DNA of 64,000 nt from Bacteroidia bacterium (GCA_030426665.1 JAUHYD010000010.1:123115-187114); one strand, 5' to 3'; positions 26,610 through 37,565 are shown, counted from the stretch's first letter. The notes: generated from the sequence alone by a model not told the origin. Program-made: numbers and translations.

Positions 26610-26774
26610 TTAGTGAACATATACCGGCTTAAAGCTCTTTGTCTTCTTGAAAGTTAATGGACTTTCAGAAATTCTCTCGGTGCTCTTTTTCAGCTTCTTT
26701 GCTTGCTTTTGCGACTTTACAAATAAATGTACAGGTAGTGCGTCTACGTCGAAGTTTCTATTGATTGAATTCAT
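26610..26774 (-). CDS. Small basic protein, 54 aa, unknown function
   Basis: MNSINRNFDVDALPVHLFVKSQKQAKKLKKSTERISESPLTFKKTKSFKPVYVH*, read codon by codon. Below the 60 aa cutoff of the supplied track. Followed by a terminator-like hairpin on the same strand. Confidence 0.45.
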   Translation of the reverse strand: MNSINRNFDVDALPVHLFVKSQKQAKKLKKSTERISESPLTFKKTKSFKPVYVH

Positions 26775-27213
26775 TGGTTATTGTTTTGTTAACCAAAAAT
26801 ATCAATTAACAACAAGACAACAAAATAATTATCACATATTTTTTGTAGATATTTTTATCTAATTGATTTTAAGCATATAGCATAATAATTGCAGAAGTTG
26901 AGCAAAAACCGATTTTAGGCCAAAATAACAAGTAGTGTTAACAAAGTAAAAATAATCGTCAAAAACTATTCATTAACATTTGGCACATAGTGTGCTATTG
27001 GGCAGGCATTTTATAATAGCTATTAATTGACATGAACGGCATGCAATAAACCAGACTAAGTCCGGACAACTGGTAAACCACTAAAGTGAATAAATGACAA
27101 TGCTCATTAAGCAATACCTTTCAGTCCTGCTCATCAATCGCGGGACGAAAATAACACAAATGATACCTGCTAACGTAAGACTAAAAAGCAAAAAGATAAC
27201 TTGTAACCATGAA

Positions 27214-27248
27214 CAAAAAAGCTGTTACGGAATTCCGTAACAGCTTTC
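27214..27248 (-). terminator. Rho-independent terminator downstream of the 819 aa secreted protein
   Basis: Palindrome aaagctgttacggaattccgtaacagcttt with T run in minus orientation. Confidence 0.85.
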
Positions 27249-27273
27249 TCAATTCTATTTACTTATTTGCGAG

Positions 27274-29733
27274 TTACTTTTTCACAAATTTCCTGGTAGC
27301 AATTAGTCCTCCCGACTCTGTCTCAAATTTCACAAAATACATTCCGGGCAACAAAAGGCTTACATCAATGTGATCAACCTTTACCCCTTCAATAATAGAC
27401 CGTCCATCTATTCCCCAAACAGATACGAGCAAATTATCAGGTGCATTAATGAACAACTCGTTAGATACAGGATTCGGATAAACGCTGATTGAGGCCCCAT
27501 TTTCAAGTTCATTAACACCAACTGTAAACTTGTACCAATCAGTCTTCTTAGAGCAGCCCAGACCGTCAGTTACCTCTACAAGATACTTTTCATTCTTATA
27601 AGGAACCGCAAATGTGCTGTTTGTTGCACCGGGAATTGCACCGGCTGTACTGTCGTACCACTGGTACGCAGCATATATAGTTCCCGTGCTCAGTTGATTC
27701 AGCGACCAATCGTAAGTAATGCTAGGCGTTGGAAGTGGGTTAACGGTCACAATAGCATTTACAGAACACCCAAACACCTTATAAGTAACTACTGCCGTAT
27801 CCGGGAAGTGCCCTTCTAAATTTCCGGTTACAGAATCTACATCGGCAACATAATCGTTGCTAGTACTCCATCGGCCACCTGCTGCTGCGTTAGACAATAC
27901 TACTTCCACCCCATTACAAATAGAGAGTGGTCCACCTATCGGCGGCAATGGTGGTATTACATGCATAAGTAACGTTGTAGCGCAACCTGTTGGCAATTGA
28001 TAGCCAATAAATGTGATACCGGTCGAAAGTCCTGTTACTCGTCCGGAAAACGTATCCACAGACGCAACTGCAGGATTACCACTTTCCCATGTACCACCTC
28101 CAACAATATCTGTCAATACAGTCTCGGAACCAACGCATACCGTGTCATATCCCAATATCGGAGCCATAGGATGCACTGTAACATCCGCAAACACCTGACA
28201 ACCCGACATATTAGTATACGTAATAGTAACTGCACCCATATTTATACCGCTTACCACACCAGTGGACATATTAACAGTGGCAATAGTCGTGTCACTACTT
28301 GTCCAGGTGCCACCCAAATCAATGCTGCCCAACGTAGTTGTTTGTCCATAACAGGTACTGAACACCCCTGAAATTGGGTTCGGTGCACTTAGTATCGTTA
28401 ATAGCCTCGACGCAGGCAAACAACCTGCAGTTGTGTAGCTTACATATACTGTTCCTCCGGCCACACCTGTCAAAATACCTGTAGTGGCATCAATCGTTGC
28501 TTTTGAAGCGTCACTTGTACTCCATACACCACCGGGAACAGAATTTGCCATAGCAATTGTATTTCCGGCACATACACCGGCAGGTCCGGTAATAGCTCCG
28601 GGCGCCAGATTAACATTCATCAGGAAGGTAGTATAACAACCGGTACCTAAAACATAGGTAATTGTCGCAGAACCGGTACTATATCCGGTTACTATACCGG
28701 ACACGTAGTCAACGGATGCTACAGTAGGGTTGCCGCTTATCCAGTTCCCGCCCGGCGTCGCATCTGTTAATGCTGTAACACCACCGATACACACATTGTG
28801 ACTGCCACTTATAGGCGCAGGGTTCGGAGTTACGTTAACTATTTTTGTTTGAAAACAACCCGTTGCAGGCATAATATAAGATATTCTTGAAGTACCAACA
28901 GAGAAAGCAGAAACCACTCCGGTGGAAGAACCTATAGTTGCCACGGAAGGTACAGTACTACTCCAGGTTCCACCGGGAGTGGTACTCGCCAATGAAAGAG
29001 TCGCACCTTCACAAACTGAAACTGAAGTACCAGAAGGAGATATCGCTGCGGGTACGTCATGCACATTCAATAGCGCCGTCACATAACACCCACCCAATGT
29101 ATAGGTAATTGTCGTACTACCACTCCTGGTAGCGCTGCCTGAACCCGTAGTAACAGTTCCGGTAGATGCATCGATAGTTGCAACAGACGTATTAGAACTT
29201 GTCCAAACGCCACCCGGAAACGGATTCGAAAGACCTCTGGTGTCACCCATACACATATTAATAGGTGTTGCAGGCGCTATCGGCGGTGGACTGATTCTAA
29301 CTAACTGTGTAGAAGAGCTGACAAATGAACCGGTAACACCACCACACCCCGGCGTACCACTCGCCCAATCAACTACACAAAAATAATAGTACTCACCACC
29401 GGAACTCACCATCGGAGTATAAGTAAGTGTGCCTGTAGCAGCGGTTGCTGCGGTAAACGTATCCAGGGAACTAACAAGTGTCGTCGAAGATGTTATTGCG
29501 GTTGTGTTTGTAGCATTGTAGTACCATGACACATGACAGGGAGTTCCGTAAGATGCACCGGTCCCCGAACTGCAGGTAGTGTATTGATAAGTCAGTGCCC
29601 CAATCGAGCTACCTACGCAATATGTCCCTCCTCCACTAAAAGATGCCGTTCCATTTGGCTGATAGGTTGTTTGTGCTGTTGCGCCAAGTCCGACTAAACC
29701 AGTCAATAATAATAATAATATTCTTTTCATCAA
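27274..29733 (-). CDS. Secreted Big2-like repeat protein with T9SS C-terminal sorting domain
   Basis: Signal peptide MMKRILLLLLTGLVGLGATAQ; repeats ITGPAGVCAGNTIAMANSVPGGVWSTSDASKATIDATTGILTG; C-term SISVYPNPVSNELFI...LLPGMYFVKFETESGGLIATRKFVKK. Confidence 0.9.
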   Translation of the reverse strand: MMKRILLLLLTGLVGLGATAQTTYQPNGTASFSGGGTYCVGSSIGALTYQYTTCSSGTGASYGTPCHVSWYYNATNTTAITSSTTLVSSLDTFTAATAATGTLTYTPMVSSGGEYYYFCVVDWASGTPGCGGVTGSFVSSSTQLVRISPPPIAPATPINMCMGDTRGLSNPFPGGVWTSSNTSVATIDASTGTVTTGSGSATRSGSTTITYTLGGCYVTALLNVHDVPAAISPSGTSVSVCEGATLSLASTTPGGTWSSTVPSVATIGSSTGVVSAFSVGTSRISYIMPATGCFQTKIVNVTPNPAPISGSHNVCIGGVTALTDATPGGNWISGNPTVASVDYVSGIVTGYSTGSATITYVLGTGCYTTFLMNVNLAPGAITGPAGVCAGNTIAMANSVPGGVWSTSDASKATIDATTGILTGVAGGTVYVSYTTAGCLPASRLLTILSAPNPISGVFSTCYGQTTTLGSIDLGGTWTSSDTTIATVNMSTGVVSGINMGAVTITYTNMSGCQVFADVTVHPMAPILGYDTVCVGSETVLTDIVGGGTWESGNPAVASVDTFSGRVTGLSTGITFIGYQLPTGCATTLLMHVIPPLPPIGGPLSICNGVEVVLSNAAAGGRWSTSNDYVADVDSVTGNLEGHFPDTAVVTYKVFGCSVNAIVTVNPLPTPSITYDWSLNQLSTGTIYAAYQWYDSTAGAIPGATNSTFAVPYKNEKYLVEVTDGLGCSKKTDWYKFTVGVNELENGASISVYPNPVSNELFINAPDNLLVSVWGIDGRSIIEGVKVDHIDVSLLLPGMYFVKFETESGGLIATRKFVKK

Positions 29734-29823
29734 CCTTAGTATAAAATGTTTACAACTCGTTTGCTCTAAATCCGTTTTATTAACTACTCTTTGTGTTCCG
29801 AAAATTCAAAACCTCTACTCAGT

Positions 29824-32436
29824 TTACTCTTTTATGAGCTTTTCCACAGCGATGCGCATACCATCCTGACTATATATACTTACCGTATAAATACCCGATG
29901 GAAGTTCGGAAATATCAATAGATGTAACACCGCTCTGCTCAATTACACTTTTTCCATCCATCCCGGCAATAACTACATCCACATCAACATCCGTCAGAAC
30001 GGAAAAATAATTCGATGCCGGATTCGGCACCAATTTAACCACACTGTTGCCGCCAACATTACTTACGCTCATTGCTGTGTTGTATGGAATATGCGAAGAC
30101 TCTCCAACGCATCCTACATCGTCGGTAACCACAACCCAATAACTACCGTTGTAAATTCCGGCAGTCTTGAATATAGTCGCTCCTACAACCTCACCAAAAA
30201 GACTATGATACCATTGATAGGAAGCATATCCCGCACCCGTAGAAAATGTATTGGTAGGACCATTAAATGTTACAACCGGCGTAGGAAGCGGATTAATTGT
30301 AAATACGCGAGTGATAGAACAAGTTGTAGGTAACGTATAACGTATAGTCGCAGTTCCCGCTCCAACCGCAGTAATTATTCCAGACGTATTACCAATTGTC
30401 GCTTTACTGGTTGTCAGGGAACTCCAAACACCGCCAAAATCAGCGTCGTACAAAGTATCAATATCTCCTACACAAAAAGTACTTCTACCTATAATGGGCG
30501 CAGGAACCGCATCTACTGTGATTGTAGTAGAAACAGTACAACCTGCATGTGTTGAATACTCTATAACCGCAACATCCGTCGCAATACCGGAGACCACACC
30601 GGTCACAGGATTAATAGATGCAGAACCCGGATTCAGACTGGTCCAGGTACCGCCGGACTCAGCGTTTGCTAATGTTATAGTACCGCCGGGGCAAACACTG
30701 GTCGGCCCGGTGATAGCAGGAGGTAGGTCAACTACATTGACCACCTTTGACATCATGCAGCCACCCGGCATCGTATAATTAATAATACTAGCCCCAAGCG
30801 ACAATCCTGTTATTACACCTGACCCTGACAATACCGTAGCCACACCGGGATATGCACTCGACCATGTACCGCCCAATACGCTGTCGGCAAAAGTTGTTAC
30901 ACCTCCTATACAAACAGTATCAGACCCTACAATTGAGTCCGGAGCTGCGTATACGGTAACCGCAAGCGTTGCAGGTCCGCAACCATTAGTGTATGAAACG
31001 ACTGTAGTACCACCTGCCAATCCAACAAGTGTACCACCCGGTGTGATTGTTGCCACACCGAGAACAGAAGTACTCCATGTACCTCCAGGAAATGAATTTG
31101 ACAGGCTAACACTGCTACCACCGGCACATATCGGAGTCATTCCCGTTATAGGTGGTGGCAAAGGGCTTATTGTCAATACCTTTGTGGTTATACAGCCAAC
31201 TGCCGACGTATACGTTACTGTCGCCGTACCTGACGCAATACCAGTAACAACACCGGTCGTTGGTCCTGTAGTTGTAGCAGAAGCTGTGGTTGATGGGGAA
31301 ACACTCCAGGTACCTCCCGAAAAAGCATTAGAAAGAGAAACGGTTGCTCCGCCTTCACAAACGGTATCTTCTGAAACTATTGCCGGTGGCAGCGGGTTGA
31401 CAGTAATGGACTTAATCGCACTACCGCAAATATTTCGATATTCAATCGTATCTACTCCCAGACTTAATCCGGAAACGACACCGGAGAGACTACCCACCGA
31501 TGCGATACTGGTATTTAAGCTACTCCAGGTACCGCCGGTAGCGGTATTCGCAAGCGTTGTTGTCCCACCAATACAAACATTAGATGAACCCGTGATTGCT
31601 GTTGGCGCTGCATGAACAGTAACAACCATAGTTGCCGGAGATACGCAAGATGTAGTATACGAGATTGTAGCAGTACCGGCTGATAATCCGGTAATAAAAC
31701 CAGAGGACGCAACGGACACCACCAAGGGGTCAGCGGTGCTCCATGTACCACTTGATGTTGCACTGGTATAAAGTTCCGCAGCACCGATACAGATTTCCGG
31801 CTGTCCAACAATCGCCGCAGGAGCTCCGCAGCCGTAAGTAACTGATATGTCATCAATCGCAGCCGGTGGATTTAAACCAATTGTATTATCATTCTGCCAA
31901 GTAAAAATCAATCGAAAAGTAGTTCCCGCAAGCGATGATGGCAAAGGAACTGTAGCCGAAGTATAGGCACCTGTTAAAGATGGCTGCGACCAAACAAGCG
32001 CCGCTCCGGTTATTGTCGTACTCGGAGTAGCAGGCACATTCATAGCAGGAGTTACTGAAGTAGGTGCCGTATAAACCAGCAACCTGTCTGTTCCTGTTTG
32101 CCCCTGACCTTTCCATTGAAAACGCAACACAATACCTACCGAACCGGATGGAATCGTAATGTCTCTGTAAAAGTGACTTGTACTGGCAACGGTCGTTGTA
32201 TAATCGTAAGCAGAACCGGAAGACGAAATATGTGCACCCAACGCACCCGCAAACGGAGGTGCATTATTAGTAAGTACCCACGCATTATTGGCGGAATTTA
32301 CGGTAACCCAGCCATTAGCTGCAAACGTGCCACCTGCTTCAAAGCCACCGTCAAAAGCCGGATCTACTGCAATTATTTGAGCCTTTGACCCAATACTGAT
32401 TACGAGTGTTAAAAGCAGAACTGATAGTATCCTCAT
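29824..32436 (-). CDS. Secreted Big2-like repeat protein with T9SS C-terminal sorting domain
   Basis: Signal peptide MRILSVLLLTLVISIGSKAQ; about 7-8 Big2-like repeats; C-term VKLVPNPASNYFSV...LPSGIYTVSIYSQDGMRIAVEKLIKE. Confidence 0.9.
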   Translation of the reverse strand: MRILSVLLLTLVISIGSKAQIIAVDPAFDGGFEAGGTFAANGWVTVNSANNAWVLTNNAPPFAGALGAHISSSGSAYDYTTTVASTSHFYRDITIPSGSVGIVLRFQWKGQGQTGTDRLLVYTAPTSVTPAMNVPATPSTTITGAALVWSQPSLTGAYTSATVPLPSSLAGTTFRLIFTWQNDNTIGLNPPAAIDDISVTYGCGAPAAIVGQPEICIGAAELYTSATSSGTWSTADPLVVSVASSGFITGLSAGTATISYTTSCVSPATMVVTVHAAPTAITGSSNVCIGGTTTLANTATGGTWSSLNTSIASVGSLSGVVSGLSLGVDTIEYRNICGSAIKSITVNPLPPAIVSEDTVCEGGATVSLSNAFSGGTWSVSPSTTASATTTGPTTGVVTGIASGTATVTYTSAVGCITTKVLTISPLPPPITGMTPICAGGSSVSLSNSFPGGTWSTSVLGVATITPGGTLVGLAGGTTVVSYTNGCGPATLAVTVYAAPDSIVGSDTVCIGGVTTFADSVLGGTWSSAYPGVATVLSGSGVITGLSLGASIINYTMPGGCMMSKVVNVVDLPPAITGPTSVCPGGTITLANAESGGTWTSLNPGSASINPVTGVVSGIATDVAVIEYSTHAGCTVSTTITVDAVPAPIIGRSTFCVGDIDTLYDADFGGVWSSLTTSKATIGNTSGIITAVGAGTATIRYTLPTTCSITRVFTINPLPTPVVTFNGPTNTFSTGAGYASYQWYHSLFGEVVGATIFKTAGIYNGSYWVVVTDDVGCVGESSHIPYNTAMSVSNVGGNSVVKLVPNPASNYFSVLTDVDVDVVIAGMDGKSVIEQSGVTSIDISELPSGIYTVSIYSQDGMRIAVEKLIKE

Positions 32437-32487
32437 AAGTATGCTGTTATACTGTTTTTGTTTCTTAATTTTTATCGTTTACTGTTG

Positions 32488-34254
32488 TTACTCCTTCACA
32501 AGCTTTTCTACCAAAATGCGTTCTCCTGACTTCGTATATACGTTAACAACGTAAATACCGGCAGACAAGCTGTGCAGATTAATCTGAGAAGCCCCATTAT
32601 ATTCACCCACAACTTTGCCGTCCAAACTACTAATCACTGCATCAACAGGAACAGGGCTTTCGATGTGTAAAACGCCATTTGTCGGATTGGGGAACAACCT
32701 TACCGAAATATTATTGATGGAAGAAACCCCAACGCTTACTATACTCACAGGGTATCCCGTTGAAAACGCGATACAACCCGCCAAATCAACCACTCTAACA
32801 CGATAATTCCCTGCAGTGGTGGGCACAAAAGAAGCGGACGTTGCACCCGGAATAGCAACGGTATTCAGAAACCACTGGTAACCGGCGTAAATATTCGAAG
32901 TACTCAAAACGAAGCCGGAATAGGATACAACAGGGATTGGGTAATCATTAACCTCTACGACAACTTCCTTTGAAGTGGCGGTACAGGTTCCGGCGGTCAC
33001 AGTTACCATACATCTATATACTCCTGATACTGATGCCAAATGAGTATTAGACAAAGCACCGGGAATATCTACGCCATCTTTCTGCCACTGAAAGCCCAAT
33101 CCTGAAGTAATGCCGTTAGTATTTACTTCTAACGTACCATTGTCTCCCATACATAGCAATAAAGAGTCCTCCGGCGTTACCGCAGGAGTGTCCAGCATCA
33201 CCGTTGGCGTAGCAACGCCGGTCATATCCGTACAACCATTGGCGTCCGTAATCTCAACGGCATAATTACCGGTATTTCTGCTGATGTATGCTGTATCAGT
33301 GGCGCCGGCAATAGGAGTACTACCATCGTACCATTGATATGTGTTTCCTGCAGCAACCGGTGCATAAAGTATCACGCTATCCGCATTGCAAAAAGCTGTG
33401 GAAGTATACGTCAACAGATAAGTAGGAGGGTTGGGCAAAATTGTTGCCAGAGCGGTTGTCTTAATAGTACACCCGCTGGTATCAGTAACGGCGAGCGTAT
33501 ATGTTGCACTTGACGGCAACCCCGTTGATATTGTAGGACTTGCTTCTGTAGAAGTATATCCCAGAGGACCTGTCCATTGATAGCCCGCTATTTCACCGGT
33601 TGCAGAACCGGACAAAGAAAATGCAGCATTAGGACAGGGAGCCACTGCCGGGCCACTAGCCATAACGCCGGAAACATAAGGACAATTGTAAGTAATTCTT
33701 AGATATGGAGCATGAAACCCGGTAGTAGTTGCTGTTCCGGTTTCCCCGGTCATAGTATATTGTCTGAAAGTTCGGGTCGTCCATACTACGGTAATCACCG
33801 AACCTAAATTTGCGTCAACAAAATTTTCAGCACGTACATCAGAGGGGAAAGTCTTATTCCCAACCGGAGTGCCATATGCGTCTTCATACAAGGTATCCAG
33901 ACTGGCGGGGTCCATGGCGGCATACAATGGACCTGCAGTCGTAATCGAAGACAAATCTCCTACATAGCCACAAGTAGTCCAACCGGATCCACCTCCCGCA
34001 CTTACCGACTCAAGATTAAAGTTCAACTCTACGCTCGTCACAACTGCAGTAGCAGGTATCGAGCTCAAATCGAATACCGCATAACCGCGCCTGAAAATTG
34101 AAGATTGAATAACGTTGTCTGTTCTGGTGGTATTTGTACTGTTTCCCGTTACATACGAACCTACTGTACTAGCTGCATATATATCAACAGTGTTCTGACC
34201 AAAAGCCAATATTGAAGTACATGCCGCAATAAGGAATAGTAATGTTTTCTTCAT
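32488..34254 (-). CDS. Secreted Ig-like protein with T9SS C-terminal sorting domain
   Basis: Likely start is the internal Met at 34254 (MKKTLLFLIAACTSILAFGQ); the track start at 34323 adds 23 residues before the signal peptide. C-term VRLFPNPTNGVLHIES...LSAGIYVVNVYTKSGERILVEKLVKE. Confidence 0.88.
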   Translation of the reverse strand: MKKTLLFLIAACTSILAFGQNTVDIYAASTVGSYVTGNSTNTTRTDNVIQSSIFRRGYAVFDLSSIPATAVVTSVELNFNLESVSAGGGSGWTTCGYVGDLSSITTAGPLYAAMDPASLDTLYEDAYGTPVGNKTFPSDVRAENFVDANLGSVITVVWTTRTFRQYTMTGETGTATTTGFHAPYLRITYNCPYVSGVMASGPAVAPCPNAAFSLSGSATGEIAGYQWTGPLGYTSTEASPTISTGLPSSATYTLAVTDTSGCTIKTTALATILPNPPTYLLTYTSTAFCNADSVILYAPVAAGNTYQWYDGSTPIAGATDTAYISRNTGNYAVEITDANGCTDMTGVATPTVMLDTPAVTPEDSLLLCMGDNGTLEVNTNGITSGLGFQWQKDGVDIPGALSNTHLASVSGVYRCMVTVTAGTCTATSKEVVVEVNDYPIPVVSYSGFVLSTSNIYAGYQWFLNTVAIPGATSASFVPTTAGNYRVRVVDLAGCIAFSTGYPVSIVSVGVSSINNISVRLFPNPTNGVLHIESPVPVDAVISSLDGKVVGEYNGASQINLHSLSAGIYVVNVYTKSGERILVEKLVKE

Positions 34255-34706
34255 AAATTGAAATGTTAGAAAATGTTTTCTACTGTTTAATATTATCTGC
34301 CAGAAAATCGACGGTTTATACAAAACATCAATATCCTACGTTTATCAACGTACAATCCTGATAGACACAACTGTATTCATGTTACGCAAATTAATACTAA
34401 TTTAGTCAGAAACAAAAACAAATCAGCTAATTTTTGTTTCACAACGACAACCAGTTCTAACAACGTATCACCTTTGCTCTGAGGGTATTTGCCTTCCATC
34501 AAAAAGCAGATAGTCTGTGCAATAACTCCTGTTATATTGGCGTCAAATGCTCGTATTTTGTTAGCAAGGGGCAACAAATATCTAATTATATTATCTCACC
34601 TGTTCACGTAACATTACCGCAAAACGCAAAAAACACACGAACAGAATTTCTGTTTGTCGCAATCTCCAAAGTGATGATAATTCGATGGTAATGAAGTTCG
34701 ATTTTG

Positions 34707-34714
34707 TACCTTTG
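34707..34714 (+). promoter_or_regulatory. Bacteroidetes-type -7 box TACCTTTG upstream of the SCO-family gene
   Basis: Matches TAnnTTTG; ATG starts 5 nt later at 34719. No clear -33 element seen. Confidence 0.5.
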
Positions 34715-34718
34715 AACC

Positions 34719-35366
34719 ATGAAAAAGAACAAGATAACGGTATTCCTGGTTTCATTTTTTATTTTGCTGGGAGTATCATTTTTGGGGTATTACTATAAAG
34801 TAAGCGGAGAACAAAAAAAAGCATCGGCACTACCCATAATCGGCAACGACCAAAATCATCATATTTCACCATTTTCCTTTACAAATCAGGATGGCAAGAC
34901 CATCACAAATGCTGACATCAAGAATAAAATTGTTGTTGTTGAGTACTTTTTTGCAACCTGTAAGGGTATATGTCCGAAAATGAATGCGAATCTCTCAAAA
35001 GTATATGAGGCGTTCAAAGGAAACAAAGATGTAATGTTTTTATCTCATTCTGTAGACCCACTTAAAGACACAGTTGAAGCGCTTAAGGCCTATAGTCTTC
35101 GCTTTGATGCGGACCCTACCCAATGGATGTTCCTGACCGGAGACAAAAAGGAGCTCTATGACATGGCTCGCTATAGCTACCTCATTAGCGCCGATGATGA
35201 CACCGCAGGGCTAAGTGTAGATCAGGATTTCATTCACGACAAGCATTATGTATTGGTAGACCCCGAGGGGAGAGTACGAGGGTTCTATGATGGACTTTCG
35301 GACGAAGATATTGCCAAAATAACAAGCGACATTAAGACACTTATCGAAGAAAAGCACAAACAATAA
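34719..35366 (+). CDS. SCO1/SenC family protein (copper chaperone/thioredoxin-like)
   Basis: FSFTNQDGKTITNADIKNKIVVVEYFFATCKGICPKMNANLSKVYEAF with CxxxC, conserved downstream His (DFIHDKHYVLVDPEG). Confidence 0.9.
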   Translation: MKKNKITVFLVSFFILLGVSFLGYYYKVSGEQKKASALPIIGNDQNHHISPFSFTNQDGKTITNADIKNKIVVVEYFFATCKGICPKMNANLSKVYEAFKGNKDVMFLSHSVDPLKDTVEALKAYSLRFDADPTQWMFLTGDKKELYDMARYSYLISADDDTAGLSVDQDFIHDKHYVLVDPEGRVRGFYDGLSDEDIAKITSDIKTLIEEKHKQ

Positions 35367-35389
35367 ATACTCATTTCTAAAACGGCATT

Positions 35390-36268
35390 TTGATTTATTT
35401 TGTTGCAACCATTCTTTTGAATGTAGTCGTGCTTTCCATCTTAAAGTCGTTTCCTAAGTTCGGGATTAACGCCATTCAGGCGGTTTCGTTCAATTATCTT
35501 GCTTGCGTATTGGCCGGGTCCACATTGATGGACAGTACCCCTTTTTCTCCTGCTACGTTGCGCGCCCAATGGCTACCATGGGCAGTAGTACAGGGGTTTC
35601 TGTTAATTTCACTATTTAATTTGATGGCCTATACGGCAAAAAGAAACGGAATGACCGCTACGGCTATCGCAGCAAGGCTGTCGCTGGTCATACCGGTATG
35701 TCTTTCGGTAGTACTCTACAGCGAGCACCTGTCGGTTTGGCATATTGTTGGCATTATAATAGCCATCCCTGCCATCTACCTATCATCTGTAAACAAAAAA
35801 ACCGATAAAGTAGCCGGTAGTCTGCTGCCTATCATTGTCCTTTTTGCAGGCAGTGGACTATTGGACACCCTGGTGAATTACACGCAATTCACATTTCTAC
35901 GTACACACCAGGAAATGGCCGGATACACGGTTATTTCCTTTGCAATTGCCGGACTACTCGGAATGACACACCTAACGGTATTATTTGCGACCGGGAAACA
36001 ACAGTTTCAAGTCAAAAACCTATTGGCAGGTATATGCCTGGGTGTCCCGAACTTCTTCTCTATTTACTTTTTGGTACTGACGCTCAACAGTGGCATGCTG
36101 CAAAGTTCTGCGACAATTCCATTACTTAATATCACTGTTGTTGTCGCCTCAACCATCTGGGCAATATTTTTCTTCAAAGAGCCAACGAGTCGCCTCAAAA
36201 TAATGGGAATTGCCCTTGCCGTAGTAGCTATAATGCTAATATGGCTGGGTGGCAGTCAACATGCCTGA
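35390..36268 (+). CDS. DMT/EamA-like transporter
   Basis: Multi-TM 292 aa ORF with SVVLYSEHLSVWHIVGIIIAIPAIYLS and TIWAIFFFKEPTSRLKIMGIALAVVAIMLIWL; apparent TTG start. Confidence 0.75.
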   Translation: MIYFVATILLNVVVLSILKSFPKFGINAIQAVSFNYLACVLAGSTLMDSTPFSPATLRAQWLPWAVVQGFLLISLFNLMAYTAKRNGMTATAIAARLSLVIPVCLSVVLYSEHLSVWHIVGIIIAIPAIYLSSVNKKTDKVAGSLLPIIVLFAGSGLLDTLVNYTQFTFLRTHQEMAGYTVISFAIAGLLGMTHLTVLFATGKQQFQVKNLLAGICLGVPNFFSIYFLVLTLNSGMLQSSATIPLLNITVVVASTIWAIFFFKEPTSRLKIMGIALAVVAIMLIWLGGSQHA

Positions 36269-36275
36269 GCATAAA

Positions 36276-36310
36276 TAAAAAAGAGAGCACCGGTCGGAAG
36301 CTCTCTTATT
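36276..36310. terminator. Hairpin between convergent genes, possibly bidirectional
   Basis: aagagagc-accggtcggaa-gctctctt with A run upstream. Confidence 0.7.
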
Positions 36311-36333
36311 CACGATATATTTCGCAGTACCAA

Positions 36334-37191
36334 TTACCCCAAATACACTTTGAGGGCATTGCTGTACCGCGCCTTTTGCAAGCGCTTAATAGCTCTTTCT
36401 TTGATTTGGCGAATACGCTCTTTCGTAAGATCATATTTATCGCCTATCTCTTCAATGCTGGGTCCGGCATCGCCTTCCAAACCAAAATAGGCTGCCAATA
36501 TTTCAGCTTCTCTCTGACTCAACGACTTAAGAATTCGGCGAATTTCGTTGCGTAAGGAATCCTTCATCACATCATTATCGGTATCGCTGCTTCCTTCCAG
36601 CAAATCACCCATGGCCACATCTTCTGCTTCGTGTACAGGTGCATCCAGAGATGTATGACGGGTGTTACTGGTAAATATATTTGTAACTTCAGTTTCACTC
36701 ATCTCAAGAATGTCTGCCAGCTCTTCAGTTGATGGCTCACGTTCATTCTCCTGTTCAAAAGCAATAAATGCTTTATTGGCTTTATTATAAGTACCTATTT
36801 TGTTTTGTGGCAAACGCACTAGCCTACCCTGTTCAGCCAAAGCCTGTAAAATTGACTGACGTATCCACCAAACCGCATAAGAAATAAACTTAAAACCCTT
36901 TGTTTCGTCAAAGCGCTGTGCAGCTTTGATAAGACCAAGGTTACCTTCGTTTATCAAATCGCTTAATGAAAGCCCCTGATGTTGGTACTGCTTAGCCACC
37001 GATACTACAAACCTGAGGTTGGACTTAACCAATTTCTCCAATGCACGCTGGTCGCCCATGTGTATCTTCTGGGCAAGCGTAGTCTCTTCCTCAGGGGTAA
37101 TCATAGAAATTTTACTTATCTCTTGTAAGTATTTCTCTACCGCCTGTGAATCCCGGTTTGTAATCTGAGTGGCAATCTTTAACTGCCTCAT
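36334..37191 (-). CDS. rpoD: Primary RNA polymerase sigma factor RpoD/SigA
   Basis: NLRFVVSVAKQYQHQGLSLSDLINEGNLGLIKAAQRFDETKGFKFISYAVWWIRQSILQAL and region 4 YDLTKERIRQIKERAIKRLQ; short (285 aa) Bacteroidetes form. Confidence 0.95.
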   Translation of the reverse strand: MRQLKIATQITNRDSQAVEKYLQEISKISMITPEEETTLAQKIHMGDQRALEKLVKSNLRFVVSVAKQYQHQGLSLSDLINEGNLGLIKAAQRFDETKGFKFISYAVWWIRQSILQALAEQGRLVRLPQNKIGTYNKANKAFIAFEQENEREPSTEELADILEMSETEVTNIFTSNTRHTSLDAPVHEAEDVAMGDLLEGSSDTDNDVMKDSLRNEIRRILKSLSQREAEILAAYFGLEGDAGPSIEEIGDKYDLTKERIRQIKERAIKRLQKARYSNALKVYLG

Positions 37192-37527
37192 AGTGTTATT
37201 GCTTTATATGTTCTGTTATTTAAACTTTGCTGAATCACGACATTCTTCAATCCATCAACTCCCGACTCCTGTAAAAGTAGGCGTCTTTAAACCTTCAAAT
37301 GTTTGATATTCAACCAAGTTTTGTCTCACTTACAACGCTCAAAATACGTTCCACATTTCACAAATTACATTAACCAAAGTGTTAATCTATATATAAAATG
37401 ACTGAAAAGTAACGCTGGATTGACTTCCGTCAGTTATGAATATTTTTTATACAGGTATCATTAAAATTTTCTTTTATCCTGTATGACTTAATTTCGGTAC
37501 AAAATTATACCAATATGTCAAAAATGC

Positions 37528-37535
37528 TACCTTTG
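37528..37535 (+). promoter_or_regulatory. -7 box TACCTTTG upstream of the acyl-CoA dehydrogenase gene
   Basis: Matches TAnnTTTG 31 nt before ATG at 37566. Confidence 0.5.
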
Positions 37536-37565
37536 CGCCTCTATTCACATCAACTTTAACAAAAC

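Noticed and set aside
29791-31615. Plus-strand ORFs 29791-30333 and 30989-31615 (180 and 208 aa)
   Set aside because: Antisense to the 870 aa secreted repeat protein, low-complexity translations.
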